In this document: positions 50,367 through 59,378 of the stretch, one piece after another
Numbering within the stretch: position 1 is the first letter of the stretch
Layout: every line of letters begins with the position of its first letter
Assembly (NCBI GenBank): GCA_964384465.1
Contig: CAYLLT010000003.1
Location: 1-64,000, forward strand
From: CAYLLT01 sp964384465
GTDB lineage: Bacteria; Planctomycetota; Phycisphaerae; UBA1845; PWPN01
DNA: 64,000 nt
Direction: 5' to 3'
The notes under the pieces: generated by a model
Told to the model about the DNA's origin: nothing
Databases searched by the model: none
What the model saw: only the letters and a program-made list of their open reading frames with translations
Position numbers and translations under genes: made by a program

Positions 50367-53300
50367 GCACTGACAATCCGATTTTCGATGACGCGGACGA
50401 TCTCGGGCCGCTTCCCGACGATCAGCTTGATGGGCTGTTGCGGGAATGGCATCAGATGAACGCCGAACGGGCCGCGGCCAGCCGCGACCGGCTCATGCAC
50501 AACATCCCGCAGAATCGCGTGGAACCCGCGGCCGCCGATCACGTCCAAGTTGATGCGGAAGCCGGGCACAGACCGGCGACGACCGTTGCAACCACAAGAC
50601 CCTTCATTCGGAGGCTTATCATGAATCGCTATGCCCCGATCGCCGCATCGCTTGTTCTGCTCGCAGCGCTCATCCCGACGCTGCTGCCCACCGCCACGAA
50701 GCCGACTTACGCCCGGGAGAACCTGATGATGGTTCCCGAAGGCGGGCGGCTCGATGCGCTCGACCGCGAAGGCAACGTGCTCGGCCCATGCGCGCTCAAG
50801 CACACGGATGTGGATGTCGATGTATCCGGGCACTTCAGCCGCGTCAGTATCAAACAGCAGTATCGCAACACCTACGATCGCAAGATCGAGGCCGTGTATA
50901 CGTTCCCAATGAGCCACCGGGCGGCGGTCGATCGCATGAAGATGACCATCGGCGACAGGGTCGTGATGGGCGAGGTGCACGAGCGGGCCAAGGCGCGGGC
51001 CATCTACCAGGCCGCCCGCGAACAGGGTTACGTCGCGAGCCTGCTCGAACAGGAGCGGCCGAACATCTTCACGCAATCGCTCGCCAACATCGAGCCGGGC
51101 GCGGAGATCGAAATCGAGATCAGCTATGTCGAGCTGCTGGAGAGCAAGGACGGCACGTACAGTTTTGACTTCCCGATGGTGGTCGGCCCGCGATACATCC
51201 CCGGCTCGCCGCGAACGCCGGCGGGGAATCTGCCGGCGGGCCTGGACGCCCGCCAGGGACTGACGCTGCTGGCTCCGGCGAAACTGACGCTCAAGGAACA
51301 AGGCGCGATGAACACGCTCGGCGAGCTTCAAACCGGCAAGCTCCAGGCGCTGCTCAACGCGGCGGTGCCGATCAATCGCCCCGACGCCGGCTGGTGGACC
51401 GCGGGGTCTTCCACCAGCGGCGAGGGCAAAAACACTGAACCAAAATCACCTGCGACGAAGCCTGCTCCATCCGACAATCCGCAATCCGCAGTCCGCAATC
51501 CGCAATCACCGGCGCAGCCGACGCTCTGGTATCGCTTCGAAGCCGAATATTGCAACGGCGCGCGCGAAGCGGGCACGCTGCACACCGACGGCACCGGTCA
51601 ACTGAACGGCCGCTGGTTCTATGCCGACCACAACACGATCAAAGGAATGGGCACCGGTTTTTCGCAGGACACCACGCAGGTTCCGGACGCCAGCAGGATC
51701 ACGCCGGAACCGGTGCGGCCCGGCAAGCGCGCCGGCCACGACATCAGCATCCGCGTGACGCTCGATACCGGCGGGCCGGGCATTGTCGATCTGAAGTCCG
51801 CGCTGCACGACATCGTCCGCACGCAGGAGACGAAGCGCGACGACGGCGCAGCCCGCAAACTGACGGTCGAACTGAAAAAAGAGGTGGAGATTCCGAATCG
51901 CGATTTCGTGCTCAGTTGGCGGCAGACCGCCGACACCATCCAGGAAGCCACCTTCACGCACACCGGCAAGATCGGCAACTTCTTCACGCTGATCCTCCAG
52001 CCGCCCGCCCGCGTCGAGGACGCCCAGGCCGTGCCGCGCGAGCTGGTGTTCGTACTCGACACCTCCGGCTCGATGAGTGGGTTTCCCGTCGACAAGGCGA
52101 AAGACGTAATGGCGAAGGCCATTGACGCCCTCCGCCCGCAGGACACGTTCAACCTGATCACGTTTTCCGGCGACACGCACATCCTCTGGGAAAAACCCCG
52201 CCCGTTCACGCAGACCAATCGCAAGGAAGCGCAGGATTTCCTCGCCAGCCGCCAGGGCAGCGGCGGCACCGAGATGATGAAAGCGATCAACGCCGCGCTG
52301 GTCCAAACCGTTGACGGCAAGCCCAAGCCGCTCACGCCCGACGAAATGTCGAATCTGCCCGCCGACGGCCGCACGGTCACCGTGGCCGTCCGCGCGAATC
52401 AGATCAAGATCAACGATTCCACCGGCAAGGATCAGCCGTGGGGATTTATCCAGGTCCGCGAGGGTCTAAGAATTCCGATCATCAATCCGATTTCGCTTCC
52501 GCAGATAAGTTCCGACAGGATCATGCACCATACCGGTGAATGGCTCACTGTGAACGGCGAGCGTGTTTTCAGGATTCAGACCTCCAGCATCGAACAGGAT
52601 CCGGGTTCAAAACCCATGCGCATCTGCTGCTTCATGACCGACGGCTACGTCGGCAACGACATGGCCATCATCGACGCCGTCAGGAAAAACGCCGGCACCA
52701 CGCGCGTCTTCTCCTTCGGCATCGGCAACAGCATCAACCGCTTCCTGCTCGACAACATGGCCCGCGCCGGCCGCGGCGAAGTGGAATACGTCCTGCTCAA
52801 CGACGGCGCGGATGAAAAGGTCAAATGCTTCTCGCAGCGCATTCAGACGCCGGTCCTCACCGACATCCAACTCCAGTTCAGCGACGACTTGAAAGTCGCC
52901 GACCTGTGTGGCACCGGCGTCTCGCCGGTGCGCGAGGGCAGCCAGGCTGCCGAGATGGCCCGACTGCCTGATCTGTTCGACGTGAAGCCGCTCATCCTGC
53001 ACGGCCGCTACACCGCGCCGGGCAAGGGCACGCTCACCATCCGCGGCCGCACCGGCTCCGGCGCGTTCGAGCGGACGCTACCGCTCGATCTGCCCGCCTC
53101 GCAGCCGCGGCACGACACCATCGCCACGCTATGGGCCCGCGCCAAGGTCGAGGAGCTGATGAACCAGGACCTCGCCGCCGCCCAGCAGAACAACCTCCCG
53201 CCGGAGCGCCGCGGCGAAGTCGTCCGCCTCGGCGAGACCTTCGGCATCATGACCCAGTTCACCAGCTTCGTCGCTGTCGAAAAGGCCCGCGTCACGCTCG

Positions 53301-55216
53301 GCGGCACGCCGCAGCTCGTCGCCGTCCCCATCGAGATGCCGCAGGGCGTCAGCTACGAGGGCGTCTTCGGCGGCCGCGGTGAAGCGGAAAAGGTGGCGGG
53401 GGCCGTCAACATGCTTTTCGATTTGCCGGCCGTGTCTTCATCGGCACGACCAGCATCCCCTTCGCGTCGCGCTTTCTACTCTCAGAACTATAACCAGGCA
53501 AAAGACGCCAGCAAAAGCGTTGCGGGGATCGGGAGAAATCCGCCCCGCGCAGGTCAGCCTGCCAACGCGCGCGGTATCGTAAAGTCGGATCAAACTGCGC
53601 AGAATCTGAATGAACATGGACGATCAGGCTCGAATGTTACTAATTACACTTTGGACATTAGTAAGCTTCAACAGCCGAATGCCAATGTCGCTCTGGTTCC
53701 AGGGGGCGCGCCGTCAGGACAGACGCGGGATAAATCTCGATTTGGATCCGTTGGTTTCACTCCTTGGCAACCCGCGCAGAATCTGAATGAGCAAAACCGA
53801 TCAGGCTCAAACGTTGTTCAATGGAGTATGTCTGTGAATGGCCTCGTCAACGATGAGCTCGACTTTTCCCACGGCGGCGCTGTGCTGGGAGACGCCGCTT
53901 TCGCCGTGCCTTTCTACGACACCGACGGTGATGGTGTGAGCGATTTCGCAAATACTGGATGGGATCAAGCATCATATGGCTATCAGTTATTTGGCGTAAC
54001 CGGCGGCGGGGCAGGGTCCGACAACGACTTCTTCTTTGTTCCCCCATCGCCCGGCGTCACCGAGGGATTAAATGTTTCTCGCGATGAGCTGCGAGCCCTG
54101 TCGGAGGCTATGACGAAGGTCGCAGAAGAGAAGCTGGCGGCCAAGGGCGTCTATGACAGCTTGGCTACCGGGGATTCGTTTCAGCTTAGCCCGCAAATGA
54201 TGCAGAAGATTCAACAAGACCCGGAGATCACTAATCTGCAGCAACAGAAATTTGCTTCGCAGCAGTATCTTGCGCACCTTCAGAATCGGGTCGGGGATGA
54301 CCATCGGGAAGTTGTCGCAACCAAAGCCCGGATCGAAGCCCTCGATAAGCAATATGAGACGTTCAGGCGCCAAAAGGAGAGAGAGGTTCACAATGATGAA
54401 CTCAATTCCGCCCATACGGCGTTTTTGAACAAAACTGGACAAGAACTAGCCCTGCGCGAACGCGCGCGTGGGATAGAGGCCCGGCAGCGCGACCCCTCGA
54501 GCGAGGGCAAGATCTTCGCCTACCCCGAAGAGAATGAATGGCGGGTCATCACCGACCGTTGGAAGTCCGCGTCAACGTCGGCCACACAACCTGCGGCCAC
54601 AACGCAGCCCGAGACCGCGTGGATCGATGAGGCTGCGGCATGGCTGTCGAATCTGGGGGCCAACGATAATGCGAAGGCGTGGGCTCGGCGCGTGCTGCTG
54701 CGGGAACGCCTGGCCCTCGACATCGCCGCCCTGGTGAAAGATAAGGAGCTGGCCGACGCCCGCAAGCTCGCCGACGCGCTGGTCAAGTTTGACGCCGGGT
54801 TCAAGATCGGCGTCCAGATGCGCGACGCGCTCGCCGATGTGAAGCTCGCCGCCGCCGAGCGCGACAAGCGGATCGTCGCCCTCGCCGCACAGGCCCGCGA
54901 GCCGATCGACGCGGCCGTGCGCGACGCGCGGCTCCGACACCGGCTCGACCAGCGGCTATATGCGCTCGCGAAGGGCAGTACCACGCAGCCCGCGCCGGCG
55001 GACGTGAAACTCACCGATCGCGGTGTGCGCGTCACGGTCCTCACCCGCGGCGTCGAAGCGGCGACACTGGCGGCACTGAAAGACAAGGGCCTCGCGGTGG
55101 AGACGACGGCTGAATCGCTGAAGCTGGTCGTCGGATTCGCCCCGCGCGAGCGGCTCGCCGACATCGCCATGCTCGACGGCGTCCGAAGAATCGAACCGAC
55201 GGTGATCAGCGAGTAG
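50363..55216 (+). CDS. Giant VIT/VWA domain membrane protein, putative anti-sigma or sensor partner
   Basis: A 1617-residue protein. Residues 1-86 are cytoplasmic and acidic, followed by a membrane helix (YAPIAASLVLLAALIPTLLP, about 90-109). Outside the membrane are a VIT domain (about 120-260, VSGHFSRVSIKQQYRNTYDRKIEAVYTFPM) and a VWA domain with MIDAS motif VLDTSGSMSG near residue 563, interrupted by about 90 residues. Residues about 1022-1373 are a lower-GC segment with an internal repeat (AQNLNE..RSGSN) and a coiled coil (DPEITNLQQQKFASQQYLAHL) that recalls chain-length determinant proteins. The first 86 residues, next to the sigma factor, are a possible anti-sigma region; no zinc motif is seen. 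Confidence 0.85.
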   Translation: MSTDNPIFDDADDLGPLPDDQLDGLLREWHQMNAERAAASRDRLMHNIPQNRVEPAAADHVQVDAEAGHRPATTVATTRPFIRRLIMNRYAPIAASLVLLAALIPTLLPTATKPTYARENLMMVPEGGRLDALDREGNVLGPCALKHTDVDVDVSGHFSRVSIKQQYRNTYDRKIEAVYTFPMSHRAAVDRMKMTIGDRVVMGEVHERAKARAIYQAAREQGYVASLLEQERPNIFTQSLANIEPGAEIEIEISYVELLESKDGTYSFDFPMVVGPRYIPGSPRTPAGNLPAGLDARQGLTLLAPAKLTLKEQGAMNTLGELQTGKLQALLNAAVPINRPDAGWWTAGSSTSGEGKNTEPKSPATKPAPSDNPQSAVRNPQSPAQPTLWYRFEAEYCNGAREAGTLHTDGTGQLNGRWFYADHNTIKGMGTGFSQDTTQVPDASRITPEPVRPGKRAGHDISIRVTLDTGGPGIVDLKSALHDIVRTQETKRDDGAARKLTVELKKEVEIPNRDFVLSWRQTADTIQEATFTHTGKIGNFFTLILQPPARVEDAQAVPRELVFVLDTSGSMSGFPVDKAKDVMAKAIDALRPQDTFNLITFSGDTHILWEKPRPFTQTNRKEAQDFLASRQGSGGTEMMKAINAALVQTVDGKPKPLTPDEMSNLPADGRTVTVAVRANQIKINDSTGKDQPWGFIQVREGLRIPIINPISLPQISSDRIMHHTGEWLTVNGERVFRIQTSSIEQDPGSKPMRICCFMTDGYVGNDMAIIDAVRKNAGTTRVFSFGIGNSINRFLLDNMARAGRGEVEYVLLNDGADEKVKCFSQRIQTPVLTDIQLQFSDDLKVADLCGTGVSPVREGSQAAEMARLPDLFDVKPLILHGRYTAPGKGTLTIRGRTGSGAFERTLPLDLPASQPRHDTIATLWARAKVEELMNQDLAAAQQNNLPPERRGEVVRLGETFGIMTQFTSFVAVEKARVTLGGTPQLVAVPIEMPQGVSYEGVFGGRGEAEKVAGAVNMLFDLPAVSSSARPASPSRRAFYSQNYNQAKDASKSVAGIGRNPPRAGQPANARGIVKSDQTAQNLNEHGRSGSNVTNYTLDISKLQQPNANVALVPGGAPSGQTRDKSRFGSVGFTPWQPAQNLNEQNRSGSNVVQWSMSVNGLVNDELDFSHGGAVLGDAAFAVPFYDTDGDGVSDFANTGWDQASYGYQLFGVTGGGAGSDNDFFFVPPSPGVTEGLNVSRDELRALSEAMTKVAEEKLAAKGVYDSLATGDSFQLSPQMMQKIQQDPEITNLQQQKFASQQYLAHLQNRVGDDHREVVATKARIEALDKQYETFRRQKEREVHNDELNSAHTAFLNKTGQELALRERARGIEARQRDPSSEGKIFAYPEENEWRVITDRWKSASTSATQPAATTQPETAWIDEAAAWLSNLGANDNAKAWARRVLLRERLALDIAALVKDKELADARKLADALVKFDAGFKIGVQMRDALADVKLAAAERDKRIVALAAQAREPIDAAVRDARLRHRLDQRLYALAKGSTTQPAPADVKLTDRGVRVTVLTRGVEAATLAALKDKGLAVETTAESLKLVVGFAPRERLADIAMLDGVRRIEPTVISE
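51476..51507. repeat. Heptamer tandem repeat (AATCCGC)n in frame
   Basis: About four and a half copies of AATCCGC (one with GTCCGC) lie within the VIT/VWA gene between the VIT and VWA domains, encoding NPQSAVRNPQS. Seven-base units shift frame every copy, so the repeat number must be a multiple compatible with the downstream frame. Confidence 0.85.
52912..52930. repeat. Palindromic repeat in frame in the VIT/VWA gene
   Basis: Perfect 8-bp arms CACCGGCG (52912-52919) and CGCCGGTG (52923-52930) with a TCT loop. Translated as GTGVSPVREG, a peptide I recall from many unrelated planctomycete proteins. A degenerate copy is at about 89-104. Confidence 0.8.
53597..53815. repeat. Direct 42-base repeat in the VIT/VWA gene
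   Basis: Copies at 53597-53638 and 53774-53815, identical at 35 of 42 positions and 177 bases (59 codons) apart, both in frame (AQNLNEHGRSGSN and AQNLNEQNRSGSN). They lie in the lower-GC segment 53430-54480, suggesting internal duplication of a about 59-residue unit. Confidence 0.75.
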
Positions 55217-55283
55217 CGGTCCGCCTTACCCAGGATTGCGGACCTGGCTCAGTCGATCGCGTGCTACTGCTCTCAAGAGTGCA

Positions 55284-56135
55284 TCAGTGAGTGGATAAGC
55301 TGCCCGGCTTCGGATGAGCATCCGACGCCACCCGGGCCTCAGCCTCGATCTGCGACTGGATGATGGGCGCCAGCCAGTGGCTCACGAACCCGCGGCTGGC
55401 CCAGCCCATGTGGCCGCCGGTGTGGCCGTCCTCGGCCATTTTGCGGGAATAACGCTGCTGGTGAAGCCGGTCGGAATAAAGCTTTTTATCCTCGTCGTCC
55501 AGCCCCCAGGGAGTGGTGAACCCGACGGCGCCGGCCGCGCTGGTGTGGCGGCCCTCGATGGTCCCCAGGAGCATCGTGCCGGCACGGAGGAACCCGACAT
55601 CATAAGGAGAGTAATAGTTCCAAATACCACAACGGGTCCGCAGCAGCGCCCGCCGCAGGTCGTAGTCGGGCGCCACCGCCGGCGCCAGCAGGATCGCGCT
55701 GGTGATCTGCTGGCGGGGGGGAAGCTCTTCCAGGGCCATGATGGCGATGCCGCCGCCGCCCGAATGGCCGATCAGGTGCACCGGCCGGCCGGGATAACGC
55801 GCCTGATATTCCACAATTTTGCGGGCGACGATCCGCGCTTCGTGCCGGTTCCGCCAGTAATCCCGCAGATTGATCGGAAACAGCAGCGGCGAAGCGGTCC
55901 AATCGTAGACCTCAACCGATGACGGAACTCCGCCATCAATCAGCCCCTTGGCCACGTTTGAGTTCAGAAAACTGGCCCCCTCGATCCCCGGCAGGATAAT
56001 GGTAAAACCACTGTCAAGACGCGCGGGCGTGCGATACCGCGCCGGGATGCCGCAGCCGGCCAGCCCCACCGTGCAAATTAGGATGGCCAAGCAGCCGACC
56101 CGGCGAAAAATCCCGTGGAAACGAGCAAAACGCAA
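55284..56135 (-). CDS. Alpha/beta hydrolase lipoprotein
   Basis: A 283-residue protein with a signal sequence and lipobox VGLAGC. The mature part has FTIILPGIEG, the nucleophile elbow VHLIGHSGGGGIAIMALEEL (GHSGG), APAVAPDYDLRRALLRT, and a late His in EDGHTGGHMGWASRGF. These fit an alpha/beta-hydrolase with Ser-His triad; the substrate is unknown. Neighbours do not indicate a pathway. It is likely attached to a periplasmic membrane face. Confidence 0.85.
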   Translation of the reverse strand: MRFARFHGIFRRVGCLAILICTVGLAGCGIPARYRTPARLDSGFTIILPGIEGASFLNSNVAKGLIDGGVPSSVEVYDWTASPLLFPINLRDYWRNRHEARIVARKIVEYQARYPGRPVHLIGHSGGGGIAIMALEELPPRQQITSAILLAPAVAPDYDLRRALLRTRCGIWNYYSPYDVGFLRAGTMLLGTIEGRHTSAAGAVGFTTPWGLDDEDKKLYSDRLHQQRYSRKMAEDGHTGGHMGWASRGFVSHWLAPIIQSQIEAEARVASDAHPKPGSLSTH

Positions 56136-56308
56136 CTCGAAACACCCTCAATGGTTATCCGCTCGACCGCGCCACGAACCGGAAGCGGGCATGATAACGG
56201 CAATGGCAATATCGGACAAGAGGACGCACGGTCTGGAATATCGTGACATATAGACGCGACCCGAAGGGTAATGCGTGCCTGATCAAATGGAATAACCGCC
56301 AGCGGTTT

Positions 56309-56863
56309 TCAGAGCGGAGCGGACTCGGGGCAAGTCTCTAACCGATTTCTCTGTTGGGCGGCATACAACTCATCCAATGTATACAAGGTGCCGCACTCCG
56401 GGCATCTCGACTCGGACAGGCCGGTCATGTTGTAGTCGCACCGGGGGCAGTAGAGGGTCTGTCGCACACGATCGGCTCGCTCCGATTTCGTTTCTCGCCA
56501 GGTCCAGACCATTACGATCGGCCAGACCGTAATAGCCATGATGCTGGCAATGAATATTCCAATAGAGCGATCCCATCTGTCCAGCAGAAGTTGAGAGCCG
56601 TAGCCGATACCCGTACAAACGACGACGACGCCAAAGGAGCCAATCCACGTCCATCGTTTCCGCAGAGCCGTCCAGCGCACGTGCCTTCTCCAAAGTTCAA
56701 GCCAGCACACCACCACAAAGAGAGCGACCACGGCCCCAGTCCAGATGATCGCGTAGTCATCATGGATGTGATGCTCTAAGAGTAAAAAGGTAGTTAGATA
56801 GAGGGCAAGTGCCAGCGGCCACAGGAGAATGGCCAGCAGGATTCGGATGAGCAGCGGAGGCAT
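56309..56863 (-). CDS. Membrane protein with C-terminal zinc ribbon
   Basis: From the ATG at 56863 the protein has 184 residues. Four hydrophobic helices are visible (LLIRILLAILLWPLALALYL, YAIIWTGAVVALFVVVCWL, WTWIGSFGVVVVCTGIGYG, IGIFIASIMAITVWPIVMVW), then a cytoplasmic zinc ribbon CPRCDYNMTGLSESRCPECG. This CxxC-YxLxGL-xxxCPECG ribbon is a hallmark of planctomycete membrane proteins. Function unknown. It starts 14 bases after the pseudopilin gene stop and is probably cotranscribed with it. Confidence 0.85.
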   Translation of the reverse strand: MPPLLIRILLAILLWPLALALYLTTFLLLEHHIHDDYAIIWTGAVVALFVVVCWLELWRRHVRWTALRKRWTWIGSFGVVVVCTGIGYGSQLLLDRWDRSIGIFIASIMAITVWPIVMVWTWRETKSERADRVRQTLYCPRCDYNMTGLSESRCPECGTLYTLDELYAAQQRNRLETCPESAPL

Positions 56864-56877
56864 GGCTCGTTCCTTCT

Positions 56878-57750
56878 TCACGGATACAATAGGGTGTCGG
56901 TCTGGCCCCACGGCGTTTCGTTGCCGGTCGGCGGTGTACCCTGCACGCGTGGTGTCTCATCAGACTTAGAACCGCCGGTCGCGCTTGACCAGCGTGTATA
57001 AATATTGTCTGCCTCTTTACCAGCGAAGGGTCTCAAAAAGAACTCAGCGTGAGAATCCGCGAACAACATGACCTGGCCTTCTCCGGCATGATTTGGCGAG
57101 TTCCAGGGCTGCCAAGCATCAGGATTGCTCGACGATGTGAGGTTGGGTATCCCGGGGTTGGCCTTTCCGGCTTCGAGTGCAGCTCCGTAAGGCCCCTTGT
57201 CGGCGGCGAGGACCATTCGCGAATCGCAATCTGATGAGGGCTGGCCCTTCTTGCCGTACGGCACCTGATAGGAGTAACTCACCTCGCTCCAGTTTCGGAA
57301 GTCCCAAAACAATTGCGGATTATCTTCCTCATTTTTACTATCGTCGCTGTTGGGGCAGACGAAAGAAGCCGGCGTCGATGCTCCCGTCCTGATTAGCAGC
57401 CAGAGATTGCGTGTGGTGGACATTTCTGTATCGGCGAGGGTCGTCTGGCCGGCATTCGGGTCTCCCGCGGTACCCCGATGCACACCGATCTTCTTAGGCG
57501 TGTAGTTGACAAGTCCCACCCCATCTGTCTCTGCGGGGGCGTGCGGTGCGATAGGCCACATCTCCGCATTCTCGTTTCCATAGGTATAAAAGCCTTTGCC
57601 AAGAGACGACAGATTAGCGGCACATGTCGTTTGCCAAGATGGCCGGTTTCTCATGTACGGCCACATGAGGACAAAAACCACAACCAACAGCAAAACGACG
57701 GCTAGGATTGCCAGCAGCTCGACCACCGTCATGGCGGGACGTTTGGACAT
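56878..57750 (-). CDS. Prepilin-type pseudopilin with H-X9-D motif
   Basis: A 290-residue protein. The N-terminal helix is MTVVELLAILAVVLLLVVVFVLM after a short basic leader (MSKRPA), with Glu at +5; the Ala-Met cleavage site is atypical of the usual Gly/Ala-Phe. The body ends with NHAGEGQVMLFADSHAEFF, the H-X9-D(G/S) motif of planctomycete pseudopilins, followed by a Pro/Gly-rich tail. Its export or assembly likely depends on a GspE-type ATPase such as the FHA-GspE fusion at 5034-6746. Confidence 0.85.
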   Translation of the reverse strand: MSKRPAMTVVELLAILAVVLLLVVVFVLMWPYMRNRPSWQTTCAANLSSLGKGFYTYGNENAEMWPIAPHAPAETDGVGLVNYTPKKIGVHRGTAGDPNAGQTTLADTEMSTTRNLWLLIRTGASTPASFVCPNSDDSKNEEDNPQLFWDFRNWSEVSYSYQVPYGKKGQPSSDCDSRMVLAADKGPYGAALEAGKANPGIPNLTSSSNPDAWQPWNSPNHAGEGQVMLFADSHAEFFLRPFAGKEADNIYTRWSSATGGSKSDETPRVQGTPPTGNETPWGQTDTLLYP

Positions 57751-57823
57751 GATGGATACCGATAGATTCTACTCCGCTCATGGACCTGAGTCGCGAAAGC
57801 GTGGCAGCGGGATGCTGATCCCG

Positions 57824-58999
57824 TCAGTCCGCCGCCATCGTGTGGCTTTTCACATACCGGTCCGCCATCGCGATGCGCTTGGATGTGGCCGGATGATCGT
57901 CGAAGAGGATTTCCTCCCACCGCGGCGGGTTCGGATCGTCCATGTTCATCTCGCTGAGCCGCTCGAATGCGGTGCGGTACGCGGCCGGGTTGTCGGTGAG
58001 CCGCAGGGCGTCGCTGTCGCACTGCCGCTCGAAATGACGGCTGATCGCATTGGTGAGCGGCGAGATCAGCAGCGGGAACAGCATCGAGATCATCATCACC
58101 TGCGGAAAACGGGCCACCGCCTCGGGCCAGTCCGCGTACGGTCCGGCGAAAGGATCCAGCCGCCAGTGGATCAGCGCCACCAGCGCCGAACTCATAACCG
58201 CGGTCAGCGCGATGCCCTTGTAGATATGCCCGCGGAGGTGATGGCCGAGTTCGTGGGCGAACACCACCGCGATCTGATCGTCGTTGAACGCATCCAGCAA
58301 CGTATCCGAGAGATACACCCGCCGCGATGAGCCCAGCCCGGCCAGCATCGCGTTGGCCTTTTTCGTGTCCTTGCTCAGCGCCAGATCGTATACGCCGGTG
58401 AGCGTCAGGCCCGTACCGCCGGCCAGCTCCTCGAGCCGGTGCGTCAGCGACGGCCGATCCAGGGGCCTCGCCGGATAGAACAGCGGCAGGATCAGCAGCG
58501 GGAACACCTTGGCCAGCACGACGCTGAGCAGCATCACGCCCGCCCACAGGTAAACGCTCCACCACGGCCCCGCATGCCAGAGCAGCGCATAAAGCCCGCC
58601 GAGCAGGATCGCGCCGAGGATGACGCCGATCAGCCACGTTTTCAATTGAAAAATAAACCAACTGGCCGGCGTCTGGTTGCTGAGCTGATACCGGCGCTCC
58701 AGCGTGAAACCTCCATAATATTCCATCGGGAGCATCACCAGCACGGAGCCCACCATCATCGTGCCCGCCGCCAGGGCCAGTCCGACCCAGCGCGACCCCG
58801 TTGGCGCAACGATCCATTCCACGAACCCGTCCGCCAACCAGCACCACGCCGCCCAGTACGCGAACGAGAGCCCGATGCCGGCAATATGCAGATTCCGTTT
58901 CGCGCGATGATAGATCTTGACATCCTCCGGCGGGGGCGGGGGCGTGCGTTCCGCAGCGGCCGGCGGCGGAGAGGGGATCTCGTCTTTTTGTACTTCCAT
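57824..58999 (-). CDS. Ste24/HtpX-type M48 membrane metalloprotease
   Basis: From the ATG at 58999 the protein has 391 residues. It has several membrane helices and the zinc site HELGHHLRGH (His249, Glu250, His253) with the third ligand in RHFERQCDSDALRL. MEYYGGFTLERRYQLSNQT before the catalytic helix is characteristic of CAAX prenyl protease 1 (Ste24). The N-terminal 25 residues are Pro-rich (PSPPPAAAERTPPPPPED). In bacteria such proteases act in membrane protein quality control. It stands alone, next to the repeat element at 59063. Confidence 0.92.
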   Translation of the reverse strand: MEVQKDEIPSPPPAAAERTPPPPPEDVKIYHRAKRNLHIAGIGLSFAYWAAWCWLADGFVEWIVAPTGSRWVGLALAAGTMMVGSVLVMLPMEYYGGFTLERRYQLSNQTPASWFIFQLKTWLIGVILGAILLGGLYALLWHAGPWWSVYLWAGVMLLSVVLAKVFPLLILPLFYPARPLDRPSLTHRLEELAGGTGLTLTGVYDLALSKDTKKANAMLAGLGSSRRVYLSDTLLDAFNDDQIAVVFAHELGHHLRGHIYKGIALTAVMSSALVALIHWRLDPFAGPYADWPEAVARFPQVMMISMLFPLLISPLTNAISRHFERQCDSDALRLTDNPAAYRTAFERLSEMNMDDPNPPRWEEILFDDHPATSKRIAMADRYVKSHTMAAD

Positions 59000-59062
59000 G
59001 CCTTGAGGATAGCCGAACCCTCTCGACTTGAGAAATCGCTCCGCACTCCGACGGGCATACGC

Positions 59063-59281
59063 GGGGCGTGGCAATTTTTTGGGGAGCGGACCAGTTTTGG
59101 AGTGCGGTGGTGCGACACCGCTTTGGCTTCACGCGGATCGTTCTGGCTCTTGAGCCAAAGTCGGACTTGGATCTGACGCGCCTGCTGCGCCTGAAAACGG
59201 CTCCGCCGGGAGCGAAAGCGGCGTCAAGGCCGCCGCACTCCAAAAGCGCTATCGTTGCTCCCGAAAAAATTGCCACGCCCC
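59063..59281. repeat. Nested inverted-repeat element with two internal hairpins
   Basis: Outer perfect arms of 18 bases at 59063-59080 and 59264-59281 (GGGGCGTGGCAATTTTTT and complement), extending with one mismatch for six more bases. Inner perfect arms of 13 bases at 59095-59107 and 59233-59245 (TTTTGGAGTGCGG and complement); each inner arm continues into its own GCGGTGG...CACCGC-type hairpin, so two inverted copies of a about 35-base repeat are present. The 379 bases between the M48 gene and the oxidoreductase are largely this element. Confidence 0.9.
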
Positions 59282-59378
59282 ATGCGCGGCTGGTACGTGG
59301 GTGCTGTGGTTTTTTTCGGGCATTCCCTTAAGCTGTCGGACAACGCGGTGAACATTTTCCTTCCGCAGGAGGCCTATC

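Noticed and set aside
51476..51507. Possible CRISPR-like repeat
   Set aside because: The units are contiguous heptamers without spacers and lie in a coding sequence.
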